A stretch of 64,000 nt of DNA. Source: Budorcas taxicolor. Lineage: Eukaryota; Chordata; Mammalia; Artiodactyla; Bovidae. The number at the start of each line of letters is the position of its first letter. Position 1 is the first letter of the stretch. Below are positions 10,568 through 20,785 of the stretch, piece after piece. Below the pieces are notes generated by a model. The model ran no database searches. It was not told where the DNA came from and worked only from the letters and a program-made list of their open reading frames with translations. A program made the translations under genes and the position numbers. The stretch covers positions 49,252,001-49,316,000 of the forward strand of contig NC_068926.1 in the NCBI RefSeq assembly GCF_023091745.1, written 5' to 3'.

Positions 10568-10850
10568 ATACTGTATGATTCTACTGATAGGAGGTCCCTG
10601 GAGAAATCAAATTTGGGGAAGCAAATGTAGAAGAGGTTTTTCCAGGGCCTGGAAGAGGGCTGATAGGGAGTTAATGTTCAATGGGGACAGAGTTTTCATT
10701 CTGCAAGATGAAAGTAGTTATGGAGACTGGTTGCACAACAATATGAATGTACTTAATGCTACTGAAGGACAGTTGAAAATGATCAAGGTGGATGGGTGAT
10801 TTTTAGGTTATAGGCATTTTATTATAATTATAAAGAAAATATAGGGTTTA
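10568..10850 (+). mobile_element. Old L1 (L1M-type) 3' end
   Basis: tgtatgattctactgatagg, tgcaagatgaaagtagttat, ggttgcacaacaatatgaat and gtacttaatgctactgaagg are typical of the L1M 3' UTR, plus strand. Confidence 0.8.
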
Positions 10851-10929
10851 CAACAGACAACCAATAAATCTGGAACCACTTGAAGCTTTTAAGAGGAATT
10901 ATCTTGCACAGGGAATTAAAGGTTTACAG

Positions 10930-13900
10930 AACCACTTCAGTATTCCTGCCTTGAGAACCCCATGAAAGTATGAAAAGTACAAAAAGGCAAAATGATAGCA
11001 TACTGAAAGAGGAACTCCCCAGGTCAGTAAGTGCCCAATATGCTACTGGAGATCATTGGAGAAATAACTCCAGAAAGAATGAAGGGATGGAACCAAAGCA
11101 AAAACAATACCCAGCTGTGGATGTGACTGGTGATAGAAGCAAGGTCTGGTGCTGTAAAGAGCAATATTGAATAGGAACCTGGAATGTCAGGTCCATGAAT
11201 CAAGGCAAATTGGAAGCAGTCAAACAGGAGATGGCAAGAGTGAATGTCGACATTCTAGGAATCAGCGAACTAAAATGGACTGGAATGGGTGAATTTAACT
11301 CAGATGACCATTATAGCTACTACTGTGCGCAGGAATCCCTTAGAAGAAATGGAGAAGCCATCATGGTCAACAAAAGAGTCCAAAATGCAGTACTTGGATG
11401 CAATCTCAAAAATGACAGAATGATCTCTGTTCATTTCCAAGGCAAACCATTCAATATCACAGTAATCCAAGTCTATGTCACAACCAGTAATGCTGAAGAA
11501 GCTGAAGTTGAACGGTTCTATGAAGACCTACAAGACCTTGTAGAACTAACACCCAAAAAAGATGTCCTTTTCATTACAGGGGACTGGAATGCAAAAGTAG
11601 GAAGTCAAGAAACACCTGGAGTAACAGGTAAACTTGGCCTTGGACTGTGGACTGAAGCAGGGCAAAGGCTAATAGAATTTTGCCAAGAGAATGCACTGGT
11701 CATAGCAAATACCCTTTCCAACAACACAAGAGAACACTCTACACATGGACATCACCAGATGGTCAACACCGAAATCAGATTGATTATATTCTTTGTAGCC
11801 AAAGATGGAGAAACTCTATACAGTCAGCAAAAACAAGACCAAGAGCTGACTGTGGCTCAGATCATGAGCTCCTTATTGCCAAATTCAGACTGAAATTGAA
11901 GAAGGTAGGGAAAACCACTAGATCATTCAGGTATGACCTAAATCAAATCCCTTATGATTATACAGTGGAAGTGAGAAATAGATTTAAGGGCCCAAATCTG
12001 ATAGATAGAGTGCCTGATGAACTATGGATGGAGGTTCATGACATTGTACAGGAGACAGGGATCAAGACCATCCCCATGGAAAAGAAATTCAAAAAGGCAA
12101 AATGGCTGTCTGGGGAGGCCTTACAAATATCTGTGAAAAGAAGAGAAGCGAAAAGCAAAGGAGAAAAGGAAAGATATAAGCATCTGAATGTAGAGTTCCA
12201 AAGAATAGCAAGAAGAGATAAGAAAGCCTTCCTCAGTGATCAGTGCAAAGAAATAGAGGAAAACAACAGAATGGGAAAGACTAGAGATCTCTTTAAGAAA
12301 ATTAGAGATACCAAGGGAAGATTTCATGCAAAGATGGGCTCGATAAAGGACAGAAATGGTATGGACCTAACAGAAGCAGAAGATATTAAGAAGAGGTGGC
12401 AAGAATACACAGAAGAACTGTACGAAAAAGATCTTCATGACCAAGATAATCACAATGGTATGATCACTCACCTAGAGCTGGACATCCTGGAATGTGAAGT
12501 CAAATGGGCCTTAGAAAGCATCAGTATGAACAAAGCTAGTGGAGATGATGGAATTCCAGTTGAGCTCTTTCAAATCCTGAAAGATGATGCTGTGAAAGTG
12601 CTGCACTCAATATGCCAGCAGATTTGGACAACTCAGCAGCAGCCACAGGACTGGAAAAGGTCAATTTTCATTCCAATCCCAAAGAAAGGCAATGCCAAAG
12701 AATGCTTAAACTACTGCACAATTGCACTCATCTCATATGCTAGTAAAGTAATGCTCAAAATTCTCCAAGCCAGGCTTCAGCAATATGTGAACCATGAACT
12801 CCCTGACGTTCAAGCTGGTTTTACAAAAGGCAGAGGAACCAGAGATCAAATTGCCAACATCTGCTGGATCATGGAAAAAGCAAGAGAGTTCCAGAAAAAT
12901 ATCTATTTCTGCTTTATTGACTATGCCAAAACCTTTGACTGTGTGGATCACAATCAACTGTGGAAAATTATGAAAGAGATGAGAATACCAGACAACCTGA
13001 CCTGCCTCTTGAGAAACCCATACGTGGGTCAGGAAGCAACTGTTAGAACTGGACATGGAACAACAGACTGGTTCCAAATAGGAAAAGGAGTACCTCAAGG
13101 CTGTATATTGTCACCCTGCTTATTTAATTTATATCAGAGTACATCATGAGAAACGCTGGACTGGAAGAAACACAAGCTGGAATCAAGATTGCTGGGAGAA
13201 ATATCAATAACCTCAGATATGCAGATGACACCACCCTTATGGCAGAAAGTGAAGAGGAACTGAAAAGCCTCTTGATGAAAGTGAAAGAGGAGAGTGAAAA
13301 AGTTGGCTTAAAGCTCAACATTCAGAAAACGAAGATCATGGCATCTGGTCCCATCACTTCATAGCAAATAGATGGGGAAACCATGGAAACAGTGTCAGAC
13401 TTTATTTTGGGGGGCTCCAAAATCACTGTAGATGGTGATTGCAGCCATGAAATTAAAAGACGCTTACTCCTTGGAAGGAAAGTTATGACCAACCTAGATA
13501 GCATATTCAAAAGCAGAGACATTACTTTGCCAACAAAGGTCTGTCTAGTCAAGACTATGGTTTTTCCTGTGGTCATGTATGGATGTGAGAGTTGGACTGT
13601 GAAGAAAGCTGAGGGCCGAAGAATTGCTGCTTTTGAACTGTGGTGTTGGAGAAGACTCTCGAGAGTCCCTTGGACTGTAAGGAGATCCAACAAGTCCATT
13701 CTAAAGGAGATCAGCCCTGGGTGTTCCTTGGAAGGAATGATGCTAAAGCTGAAATTCCAGTACTTTGGACACCTCGTGTGAAGAGTTGACTCATTGGAAA
13801 AGACTCTGATGCTGGGAGGGATTGGAGGCAGGAGGAGACAGGGACAACAGAGGATGAGATGGCTGGATGGCATCACTGACTCAATGGACGTGAATCTGAG

Positions 13901-13998
13901 TGAACTCCAGGAGTTGGTGATGGACAGGGAAGCCTGGCATGCTGTGATTTGTGGGGTTGTAAAGAGTCGGAAATGACTGAGCGACTGAACTGAACTGA
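10930..13998 (+). mobile_element. Nearly full-length BovB (RTE) LINE
   Basis: About 3.07 kb, close to the usual ~3.2 kb of BovB, so only a little of the 5' end may be missing. It begins around accacttcagtattcctgcc and ends with the (ctgaa)n-type tail gaactgaactga. Shorter BovB copies in the window align to its 3' part. No clear TSD was found; the left edge is soft. An ERV LTR starts 39 bp past its end. BovB moves by target-primed reverse transcription and supplies the 3' end used by Bov-tA and BOV-A2 SINEs. Confidence 0.95.
10970..13976 (+). pseudogene. BovB ORF: AP-endonuclease/reverse transcriptase, inactivated
   Basis: Encoded a LINE replication protein that nicks target DNA and reverse-transcribes its own RNA. 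The N-terminal apurinic-type endonuclease lies at about 11171-11910 (GTWNVRS start; ISELKWTG with the acidic residue; GDWNAKVG; later QIDYIL and GSDHELL). The reverse transcriptase lies at about 12480-13370, with the motif-A block FIDYAKTFD, GVPQGCILSPC, and YADD at 13218-13229. The C-terminal part continues in the same frame to 13976. Five lesions are visible: TGA at 11168-11170; a 1-nt deletion near 11715; a 1-nt deletion near 13132 (copies at 31.76 and 45.1 kb retain the base); TAG at 13362-13364 (TTG in the two other copies); TGA at 13779-13781. The catalytic motifs survive but no intact protein is possible. Open pieces are 11195-11893, 11680-13149, 13146-13364, 13383-13781 and 13794-13976. 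Confidence 0.93.
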
Positions 13999-14037
13999 CG
14001 TGAATAGTGGGAAGGATGGGGCAAGTGAAGTTCCTAC

Positions 14038-14714
14038 TGTTATGGAGCCAAATTGGGGGCTGCTTGCTCATACTGAGGAAAACAAGTCTACTGACATCAG
14101 TTTGTGGTGAAGGAAAGTACAGTATTTTTTTTTTTTTTACTTTACAATATTGTATTGGTTTTGCCATATATCAACAGAAAGTACAGTATTTATTACAGGC
14201 ACCAAGCAAGGAGAATGGGCAGCTCATGCTCAAAAGACCTGAACTCCATGATGGCTTTCAGGGAAGGCTTTTTAAAGACAGTTGAGGGAGAGGGTTGTGG
14301 GATGCATAATCAGCTCAAGGACATTCTTCTGATTGGTTGGTGGTGAGGTAATTTATAGTCAACCAGTCAACTGGTTCTAACCAGCCTGGGGACTACATGC
14401 TGGTGGTCAGCAGATAGTTAACTTCTTCTACCTGGTGAGAGATCTTAGTTCAAGCAAAATAGCTCAAGGATATGGCTTAAAATACTATCTGTAGTCCTTG
14501 AAAAGGAACTACATATTCTTTCTAGACTTTATTTAATGGATAAACTATCACTATTTTGTCTTCCTTGACTATTTTCCTTTCTTTCTGCATTTTATCACTT
14601 CTCTTATTAAATTTGTTCTTTGGACCTTAGGGAAGGCTTAAGAAGGTAAAGCTTTTCTATAAACAAGAGACAAGTCTGTCCCAGGAATTTCCCACACGGT
14701 CCTGCTTAATTACA
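14038..14714 (-). mobile_element. Solo ERV LTR, minus strand
   Basis: Boundaries TG (14038) and CA (14714), with ctac at 14034-14037 and ctat at 14715-14718 as a probable 4-bp TSD. The U3 shares a long stretch with the LTR at 37890-38598 (ctcaaggatatggcttaaaa versus ctcacaggatgtggcctaga). The inverse CCAAT box is at 14332-14336, an AT-rich TATA-like site at 14268-14277 and an inverse AATAAA at 14189-14194. A 49-bp L1 fragment interrupts R/U5. No internal retroviral genes adjoin. Confidence 0.75.
14128..14176 (-). mobile_element. Very short L1 3' end inside the LTR
   Basis: T tract then tactttacaatattgtattg and gttttgccatatatcaac, the last bases of a ruminant L1. Perfect 15-bp TSD gaaagtacagtattt at 14113-14127 and 14177-14191. 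Confidence 0.93.
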
Positions 14715-14718
14715 CTAT

Positions 14719-15031
14719 GTCACTGCCTACAACACCCAAGTATCTGATTCTCAGGAACAAACCAGAAGATGATGGAGGAACTTCATTCTCATCATCCATC
14801 ATTATCCATCTGCTTTTCTGCACCTGCCACCCGAAAACAATGGCTTCCCGTCTTTTCCACTTTTCAAATCTCATGCAAGTGCCTCTTAGACGTGAATACT
14901 AATCAGAACTGTTTTTCTAGCAGGGAGTCTAGACTATCTTCTGTAGAATACTAGAGGCACCAAGATAATGCTAAAGGTTACCTATCAGGACCAATCTCCT
15001 GCTGGAGTGCTTAAAAAATGTGAAAATCATA
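14719..15031. other. Unassigned sequence
   Basis: No repeat or gene recognised. Confidence 0.45.
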
Positions 15032-15160
15032 GGAACTTCCCCTGCAGTTCAGTGACTGAGACTTCACTCTTACACTGCAGGGGACAAGGGTTTGATCCTT
15101 GGTCAGGAAACTAAGATCCAACATGCCATGTGGCACAGCCAAAAAGAATAAATAAAAAAA
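15032..15160 (+). mobile_element. CHR-1-type SINE
   Basis: ggaacttcccctgcagttca, gggtttgatccttggtcagg, gatccaacatgccatgtggc, acagccaaaaagaataaata. Short tRNA-Glu-like SINE, plus strand. Confidence 0.85.
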
Positions 15161-15585
15161 GCAAAGTGCAGGAATTTCTTTATTTAAAAATATGAAAATT
15201 ATGATACAGATCCACACTTTTTGAAATTATCACGAAATTTGGAGAACATACCACAGGTGAGGTAGAAAAGGATGCTGAATGAGACAGAGAAGATGCATCA
15301 CCAGACCCACAGTGGGTCTCTACCTGGGGAAGTAAAGCACCCTCAGGACTTCTGGAATTGCAGACGTTGTTGATGGCTGTGCTCAGAGATGTTAGCAATC
15401 CTGGAGGAGAGACCCATGAACATAAAGACTTTTTTTTTGGCAAAATGCCCACAGTGGCCCTTTCAAGGAACCCTGGGGGAGGGGAAAGGCTTTATGATTG
15501 GGTAGTTTGTGGGAAATGCCATTTGAAGTGAAAAAGACATTTCACTTTGACCTCTTCCCTACAGTGTTGATAAAACTGCTGACAT
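15161..15585. other. Unassigned sequence
   Basis: No repeat or gene recognised apart from A/T-rich flank of the SINE. Confidence 0.45.
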
Positions 15586-15600
15586 AAAAGGCAATTTGGG

Positions 15601-15730
15601 GGTTAATACATAATCTTTGTTTTTCTCTTTCTGACTTACTTCACTCTGTATGACAGACTCTATATCCATCCACATGTCTACAAATGACCCAATTTCATTC
15701 CTTTTTATGGATAAGTAATAGTCCATCGTA
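15601..15730 (-). mobile_element. L1 5' segment, inverted
   Basis: tttgtttttctctttctgac, ttacttcactctgtatgaca, tttatggataagtaatagtc are minus-strand L1, joined directly to plus-strand L1 at ~15740. The two halves are adjacent in the L1 consensus, so this is a 5' inversion. Confidence 0.9.
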
Positions 15731-16320
15731 TATATGTACCATGAATATTAACACATATATGTGAAATCTGGAACAGTGGCACAGATGAACGTATTTGCAG
15801 GGCAGGAGACACAGACATGTGGGACATGTGGACGTGGCAGGCAGGATGGGATGAGTCGGGAAGGTAGCATTAACATATATACACTACCAGGTATGAAATA
15901 AGTAGCTAGTAGGAAACTGCTATATAGAACAAGGCGCTCACCTCTGTGCTCTGCGATGACCTAGAGGGGTAGGATGGGAAGCGTGGGGCCCAAGAGGGTG
16001 GGGATATATGTATATATATAGCTGATTCAACGGCTTCCCAGGTGGCACAATGGTAAAGAACCCACCTGCCAATGCAGGAGACACAAGAGATGTGGGTTCG
16101 ATCCCTGAGCCGGGAAGTTCCCCTGGAGGAGGAAATGGCAACCTGTTCCAGTATTCCTGCCTGGAGAACCCCATGGACAGAGGATAGCCTGGTGGGCTAC
16201 AGGCCATGGGACACAAAGAATCAGGTGTGACTGAGCACCAGCAACCTATAACTGATTCACTTTGCTGTACAGTAGAAACTAACACAACATTGTAAAGCAA
16301 CTATATCTCAATTTTTTAAA
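15731..16320 (+). mobile_element. L1 3' segment of the same insertion
   Basis: tattaacacatatatgtgaa, atctggaacagtggcacaga, gctatatagaacaaggcgct, then gctgattcactttgctgtac and an A-rich end. TSD of the whole element: aaaaggcaatttggg at 15586-15600 and aaaagacaatttggg at 16321-16335. Interrupted by a SINE at 16030-16246. Confidence 0.92.
16030..16246 (+). mobile_element. Bov-tA SINE nested in L1
   Basis: cggcttcccaggtggcacaa to ctgagcaccagcaacc. TSD tatagctgattca at 16017-16029 and tataactgattca at 16247-16259, both L1 sequence. Confidence 0.95.
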
Positions 16321-16335
16321 AAAAGACAATTTGGG

Positions 16336-17367
16336 TGGAACAGAAGACTATGAAAGATAGGAATTTATTTGAACATATTAGAGAGTATCAGCATAAAATA
16401 TCCTGTGATTTCAGACCTACAATTACTGATAGCATGGCTAAATTCCTACCATGGAACTGTAGCTTCCACAGACAGCGTGTGTTTCCACCTTAATTTAGGG
16501 CTGGGAAAGGAGTCTAACATAGGTTTATACCCCAAGGTTTTCTATTTTCTGTGATGGACATATTCTTAGACTTTTTTCCACATGGTGAACCCTGTTTTTC
16601 TAGCCTTATTTCCTTCCAGGAATAAGTTTGCTTGAAAGACAACTAATTTCCTTAGTCCCATTAATGTTTTGGGTTCATGCCTGGCCTAGGACTGGACTGG
16701 GTCAAGTTTCCAGTTGAACAGATCATGGAGGCAAAAGAATGAAATATACTAATTTCTTAGACCTGAGTCTCAGCCTGCTCTCTCTGAGTTGAGGAAGCCT
16801 TCAGGTCCACTGAAACACATGGTTAGATGGTGGGGAAGTTGGGGTGGGCATCCCCCAGGAAATTTGGGGTGCCAGTAGCGGAAGTAGTAATGATGTTTCC
16901 TGAGCAGACAAAAACAATAGTGACATCATTGAAATTATTTTTTTAGGATACATTTTACAAGTGAAATATGGATTCAAAGTGTAAATACATCATTCATACT
17001 TCTGATGTAATTGATTATTGTCCTTTGAAACAAAATGTGCCTCTTGATTTGGATACTAACCCTGGGTGACTTTTTTGGTGATATAAGATGTTAAAGCCTT
17101 AAAAAGAAGTGTATAAAATTACTTAGAGTATGCCAAGTTGAGTTTTGATAACTAAAGACTTTCTCTATAGGTGTTAGCCTGTTAGTTCATTAGCTAATAT
17201 TCAATTATAGCTAAAAGAGTCCCTGATATTAACTTTCAGATAGAGAGTGAAAAAGTGTTAAAAAAAGAGGAGACAGAGAGAGATTGAATAGGAATAAACT
17301 GAGATGGATCATCTTTGGAGAAGCTGGAGCTTTCTCCTTGGACAGACATGCCTCTATCGCTCTGTGT
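16336..17367. other. Unassigned sequence
   Basis: About 1 kb without recognised repeats or coding potential. Confidence 0.5.
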
Positions 17368-17584
17368 GTACATGTTAAGTTATTTCAGTCGTGCCCAACT
17401 CTATGACCCTATGGACTGTAGCCCGTCAGGCTCCTCTGGCCACAGGATTCTGCAAACGAGAATACTGAAATGGGTTGCCATACACTCCTCTGGGGGATTT
17501 CCTGACCCAGGGATCGAATTACATCTCTTATGTCTCTTGCACTGGCAAGTAGGTTCTTGACCACTAGCACCACCTGGAAAGCCC
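17368..17584 (-). mobile_element. Bov-tA SINE
   Basis: Diverged minus-strand copy: tcagtcgtgcccaactctat to agcaccacctggaaagccc. Confidence 0.9.
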
Positions 17585-18270
17585 TTTTGTAGTTGTCCAT
17601 TCTAGCACTAATACTGGTCCAGGAAAATACCCACAGTTTTCCATTCTCACTGGTGAGAAAATCAATATCAAGTTTTTAAGAATATTTTCTGAAAGGTAGC
17701 AATAAAGTCAAATAGAAGAAAATTGAAACCAGAAGGGAATAAAAACATTCAAGATGATTGCTTCAATGTCAAATTTACCACAAGAAGAAATATCACCATG
17801 GATCCAAGATCAAATTAGGAAACTCTCTAGATCTTTCTGAATTTCCAAACGACCTTTCCACCCAGCCTATACTCTTAAATACTTTGAAATACCTCTGCTT
17901 TGAAAGATCTCTCAAAGAGTTCTTGCTGTCAACTCTCTCGTGGTAGGGACCTCTCTGAGTATGGGTTAGAAGAGACAGGAGGTGGTCCCCTGAGGGTAAT
18001 TTTCAGGTCTACCTGGAGGTTCCTCTGCTCCGGAAGGGGGCGCTCCCGGTGCAATCTCTAAGCGTGGTGGATGGCTCAGTACCTGCAGAATCCTGCTTGC
18101 TAATGGTACCTCTGCAGCTTCAATCACTGTCTGTCTTTTTCCCTCACCCTGACCTTGAAACTTCTGCACAGCCACTGAAAGTGCATGCATGCATTGCTTG
18201 GTCTCCATAGTAACTGCATCGGACCATCAGCAAAGCCAAAGGATTCAGTATCCATTTGTTTATGATGCTT
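17585..18270. other. Unassigned sequence
   Basis: No repeat or gene recognised. Confidence 0.45.
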
Positions 18271-18274
18271 TTAC

Positions 18275-18492
18275 CTAGATGAGGGTTTCTCAGTCTTCGT
18301 TGCATCGACATGACAGGCCTGACAATTCTTTATTGTGGGGGCTGTCCTGCCCCCTGTAGGATGCTTAGCAGCATCCTTGGCCTCTACCCACTAGATGCCA
18401 GTAGCAGTCCTTAATTGTGACAAACTAAATTATCTTCACGCATTGCTGAATGTCTCCTGGGAAAGACGTTGCTCCCACTTGAAAAACACTGA
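18275..18492 (-). mobile_element. MER5A-like hAT DNA transposon remnant
   Basis: gagggtttctcagtcttcg, attctttattgtgggggctg, tgcttagcagcatccttggc, ctacccactagatgccagta and gaaaaacactg are the MER5A pattern in minus orientation. Short inverted termini (gtttctcag / tgaaaaacac) are recognisable. Possible 8-bp TSD acctagat / aactaaat is only 6 of 8 identical. Confidence 0.8.
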
Positions 18493-18525
18493 ACTAAATC
18501 ATGGAAACATGGGACCAAATTGGAT

Positions 18526-18733
18526 ACTGTTGTTTTAGTCGCTAAGTCATGTCTGACTCTTGTGACTCCATGGACCGTAGCTTGCCAGGCTTCTCTGTCC
18601 ACAGGATTTCCCAGACAAGAATACTGGAGTGAGTAGCCATTTCTTTCTTCAGGGGATCTTCCCAAACCAGGGATCAAACCCGTGTCTCTCTTATTGGCAG
18701 GTGGATTCTTTACTGCTGAGCTACCTGGGAAGC
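18526..18733 (-). mobile_element. Bov-tA SINE
   Basis: Complete minus-strand copy with perfect 11-bp TSD ccaaattggat at 18515-18525 and 18734-18744. Confidence 0.95.
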
Positions 18734-18744
18734 CCAAATTGGAT

Positions 18745-19924
18745 GAGGTTTCATATAATCTATAATTTCTTTTCAGCTTTAGCATGAAATCATTCTAAAT
18801 CTTGTCTGTTAACCACAGGGAAACCAGCAAGTATCTGCTTGGCCAGCGCTTTGTAAACATTTAGAAGTAACTCAAAACTCTCACCTCTGTGTGTCACTAA
18901 TTGAGACAACATATATACAATTTATACAGTATTTTAATGTTTTTTCTTTTATAAAAGAAGTGAGTGCCTCTCATAAATAATTTCCAAAAAACTTGAAATT
19001 TACTTTAAAAATGACAAAGTAAAAAAATGCAAAGCATTCTTTCTTTTCCTGCAATAAGTATTCTCAGCATTTGTGTGTCCATCCTTCTAAACAAATTGAA
19101 CATTTAAAAACTATAAATCAGGAAGAAACCCATTAAACCAGTTAAAATGTCTCCAAACAAGCTCTCCTTGCCAATATTCCAGACATGATAAAGCTGCCAG
19201 TTACAATGGGGAAGTAAAAGTATGAGCTATTTCCCTGAAGAACCAGTGACCAAAAAAATTTGTGTCAATTTCCAGTCATGAAACAAAGAATTTCATAGTT
19301 ATACCTATGAAAGGGTTTTAGAAAGAAGTGCACCAAAATAATATCCGAAATAAATAAAAAAGGTGAAATATGATCAAGAGAATGAAAAAACTCAGGGGGG
19401 AAAATTATCACTGCCTCATTCCCACTGGTTCATTTTCCTCCCGGCGTGGCTGAGATCTTAGTTCCAATGAATGCTGTGGATGGAGAAAACAGACAGTGGA
19501 CGCAAGGCTATAAAATCCGGCAGACAGACAGAAGGGGCCCCCGTCACCATGTATTTTCCTAAATGAGCCAGTTCCCACCAGTCCTGAAACTATAAAGGGC
19601 TCTGCAGTTGTAATTTGCCAGGAAGCATGAAAATCCCACAAAACACATGCATCCCTTCCAAGAAGCCACAGAGCAATGCATATCACGTTTACATAAAAAA
19701 CAGGGCCGCTTGGGCCTGTGTTCCATTGCACTCTGCAGAGGCTCAAATCACTGAGCAATAAACACAGCCTAATTTTCTATCAAAAGTAGTTTACCTCACA
19801 GTCCAGTCTCAGTGAAACAAAGGATGTGTTCTTGAACCAAATTAAGGGTTTTGGCTGCTACTACTGAACCCTGGGAACAAATGTCATTTATATTGGACCT
19901 CACTGGGTTTGGCTCATATCCTAA
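18745..19924. other. Unique-looking block
   Basis: About 1.2 kb with no recognised repeat. A 116-codon minus-strand open frame (19408-19758) has no family signature. Could hold conserved noncoding sequence; not testable here. Confidence 0.45.
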
Positions 19925-20075
19925 GGATGGAACCTGCAGTATTGATGAGATCCTCATAAAAGCCTGTGTGCGTTGTATTGTTAGCCTTTCTTGCAGACAA
20001 AATACTGATGCTTACACAGGAGGTAAATTCAATAACCGAGGCAGTCATGAAAGCCAGAACACATCTGAAGCTTGC
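19925..20075 (-). mobile_element. MIR SINE, degraded
   Basis: gagatcctcataaaagcctg, cctttcttgcagacaaaata, acacaggaggtaaattcaat follow minus-strand MIR order with many changes. Confidence 0.5.
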
Positions 20076-20114
20076 TCGTTCCAAATTCTGTGCTCCTAAC
20101 CCCACCACTGATAC

Positions 20115-20153
20115 TCTTGTTTTTTAACTAATTTTTACTTTATATTAGAGTAT
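20115..20153 (-). mobile_element. L1 3' end, left of SINE
   Basis: T-rich start and ttttactttatattagagta, the 3' terminus of a minus-strand L1 that continues at 20475. Confidence 0.7.
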
Positions 20154-20474
20154 GGTTGGACTTCCCTGGTAGCTCAGCTGGTGAAGAATCCGCCTGCAAT
20201 GTAGGAGACCCTGGTTAGATTCCTGGGTCAGGAAGATCCCCTGGAGAAGGGATAGGCTGCCCACTCCAGTATTCTTGGGTTTCCCTGGTGGTTCAGTTGG
20301 TAAAGAATCTGCCTGCAATGTGGGAGACCTGGGTTCAATCCCTGGGCTGGGAAAATCCCTGGAGGAGGGCATGACAGTATTGCCTGGAGAATCCCCATGG
20401 ACAGAGGAGCCTGGCAGGTTGTAGTCCATGGGGTCACAAAGAGTCAGACACCACTGAGATACTAAGCACAGCAG
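20154..20474 (+). mobile_element. Bov-tA SINE, dimeric form
   Basis: A truncated Bov-tA (to ccagtattcttgg) followed immediately by a second full unit starting gtttccctggtggttcag. TSD agagtat at 20147-20153 and 20475-20481. Confidence 0.9.
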
Positions 20475-20650
20475 AGAGTATATTTGATTTATAATGTTGT
20501 GTTAGTTCAGGTGTCTAGCAAAGAGATTCAGTGATACACACACACATACACACATATTATATATATATATATATATATATATCTCCATCCTTTTTCAGAT
20601 TATTTTCCCATATAAGTTATTACAGAATATTGAGTAGATATCCCTGTGGG
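20475..20650 (-). mobile_element. L1 3'-UTR, minus part
   Basis: gatttataatgttgtgttag, ttttcagattattttcccat, ttacagaatattgagtagat. Contains a (CA)n/(TA)n tract at about 20536-20582. Confidence 0.85.
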
Positions 20651-20785
20651 ATAAATTAGGAGTTTGGGATTAATATATACACACAAATATATATTCAACA
20701 AAACAGATATTCAACAAGGGCCTACTGGATAACACAGGAAACTCTATTCAGCATTCTGATAATTGCATTTACTCCCCCAAATTTC
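20651..20785 (+). mobile_element. L1 5' part of the same insertion, inverted
   Basis: ggataaattaggagtttggg and caacaagggcctactggata are plus-strand L1 that in the consensus lies just 5' of the segment to the left; a second twin-priming inversion. actctattcagcattctg repeats sequence already present across the junction. Confidence 0.8.

Noticed and set aside
13322..14167. 281-codon minus-strand open frame
   Set aside because: It is antisense to the BovB frame and LTR; long antisense frames recur in other BovB copies (31020-31493, 41637-42191).
19408..19758. 116-codon minus-strand frame
   Set aside because: No motif, no splice context, no family resemblance.
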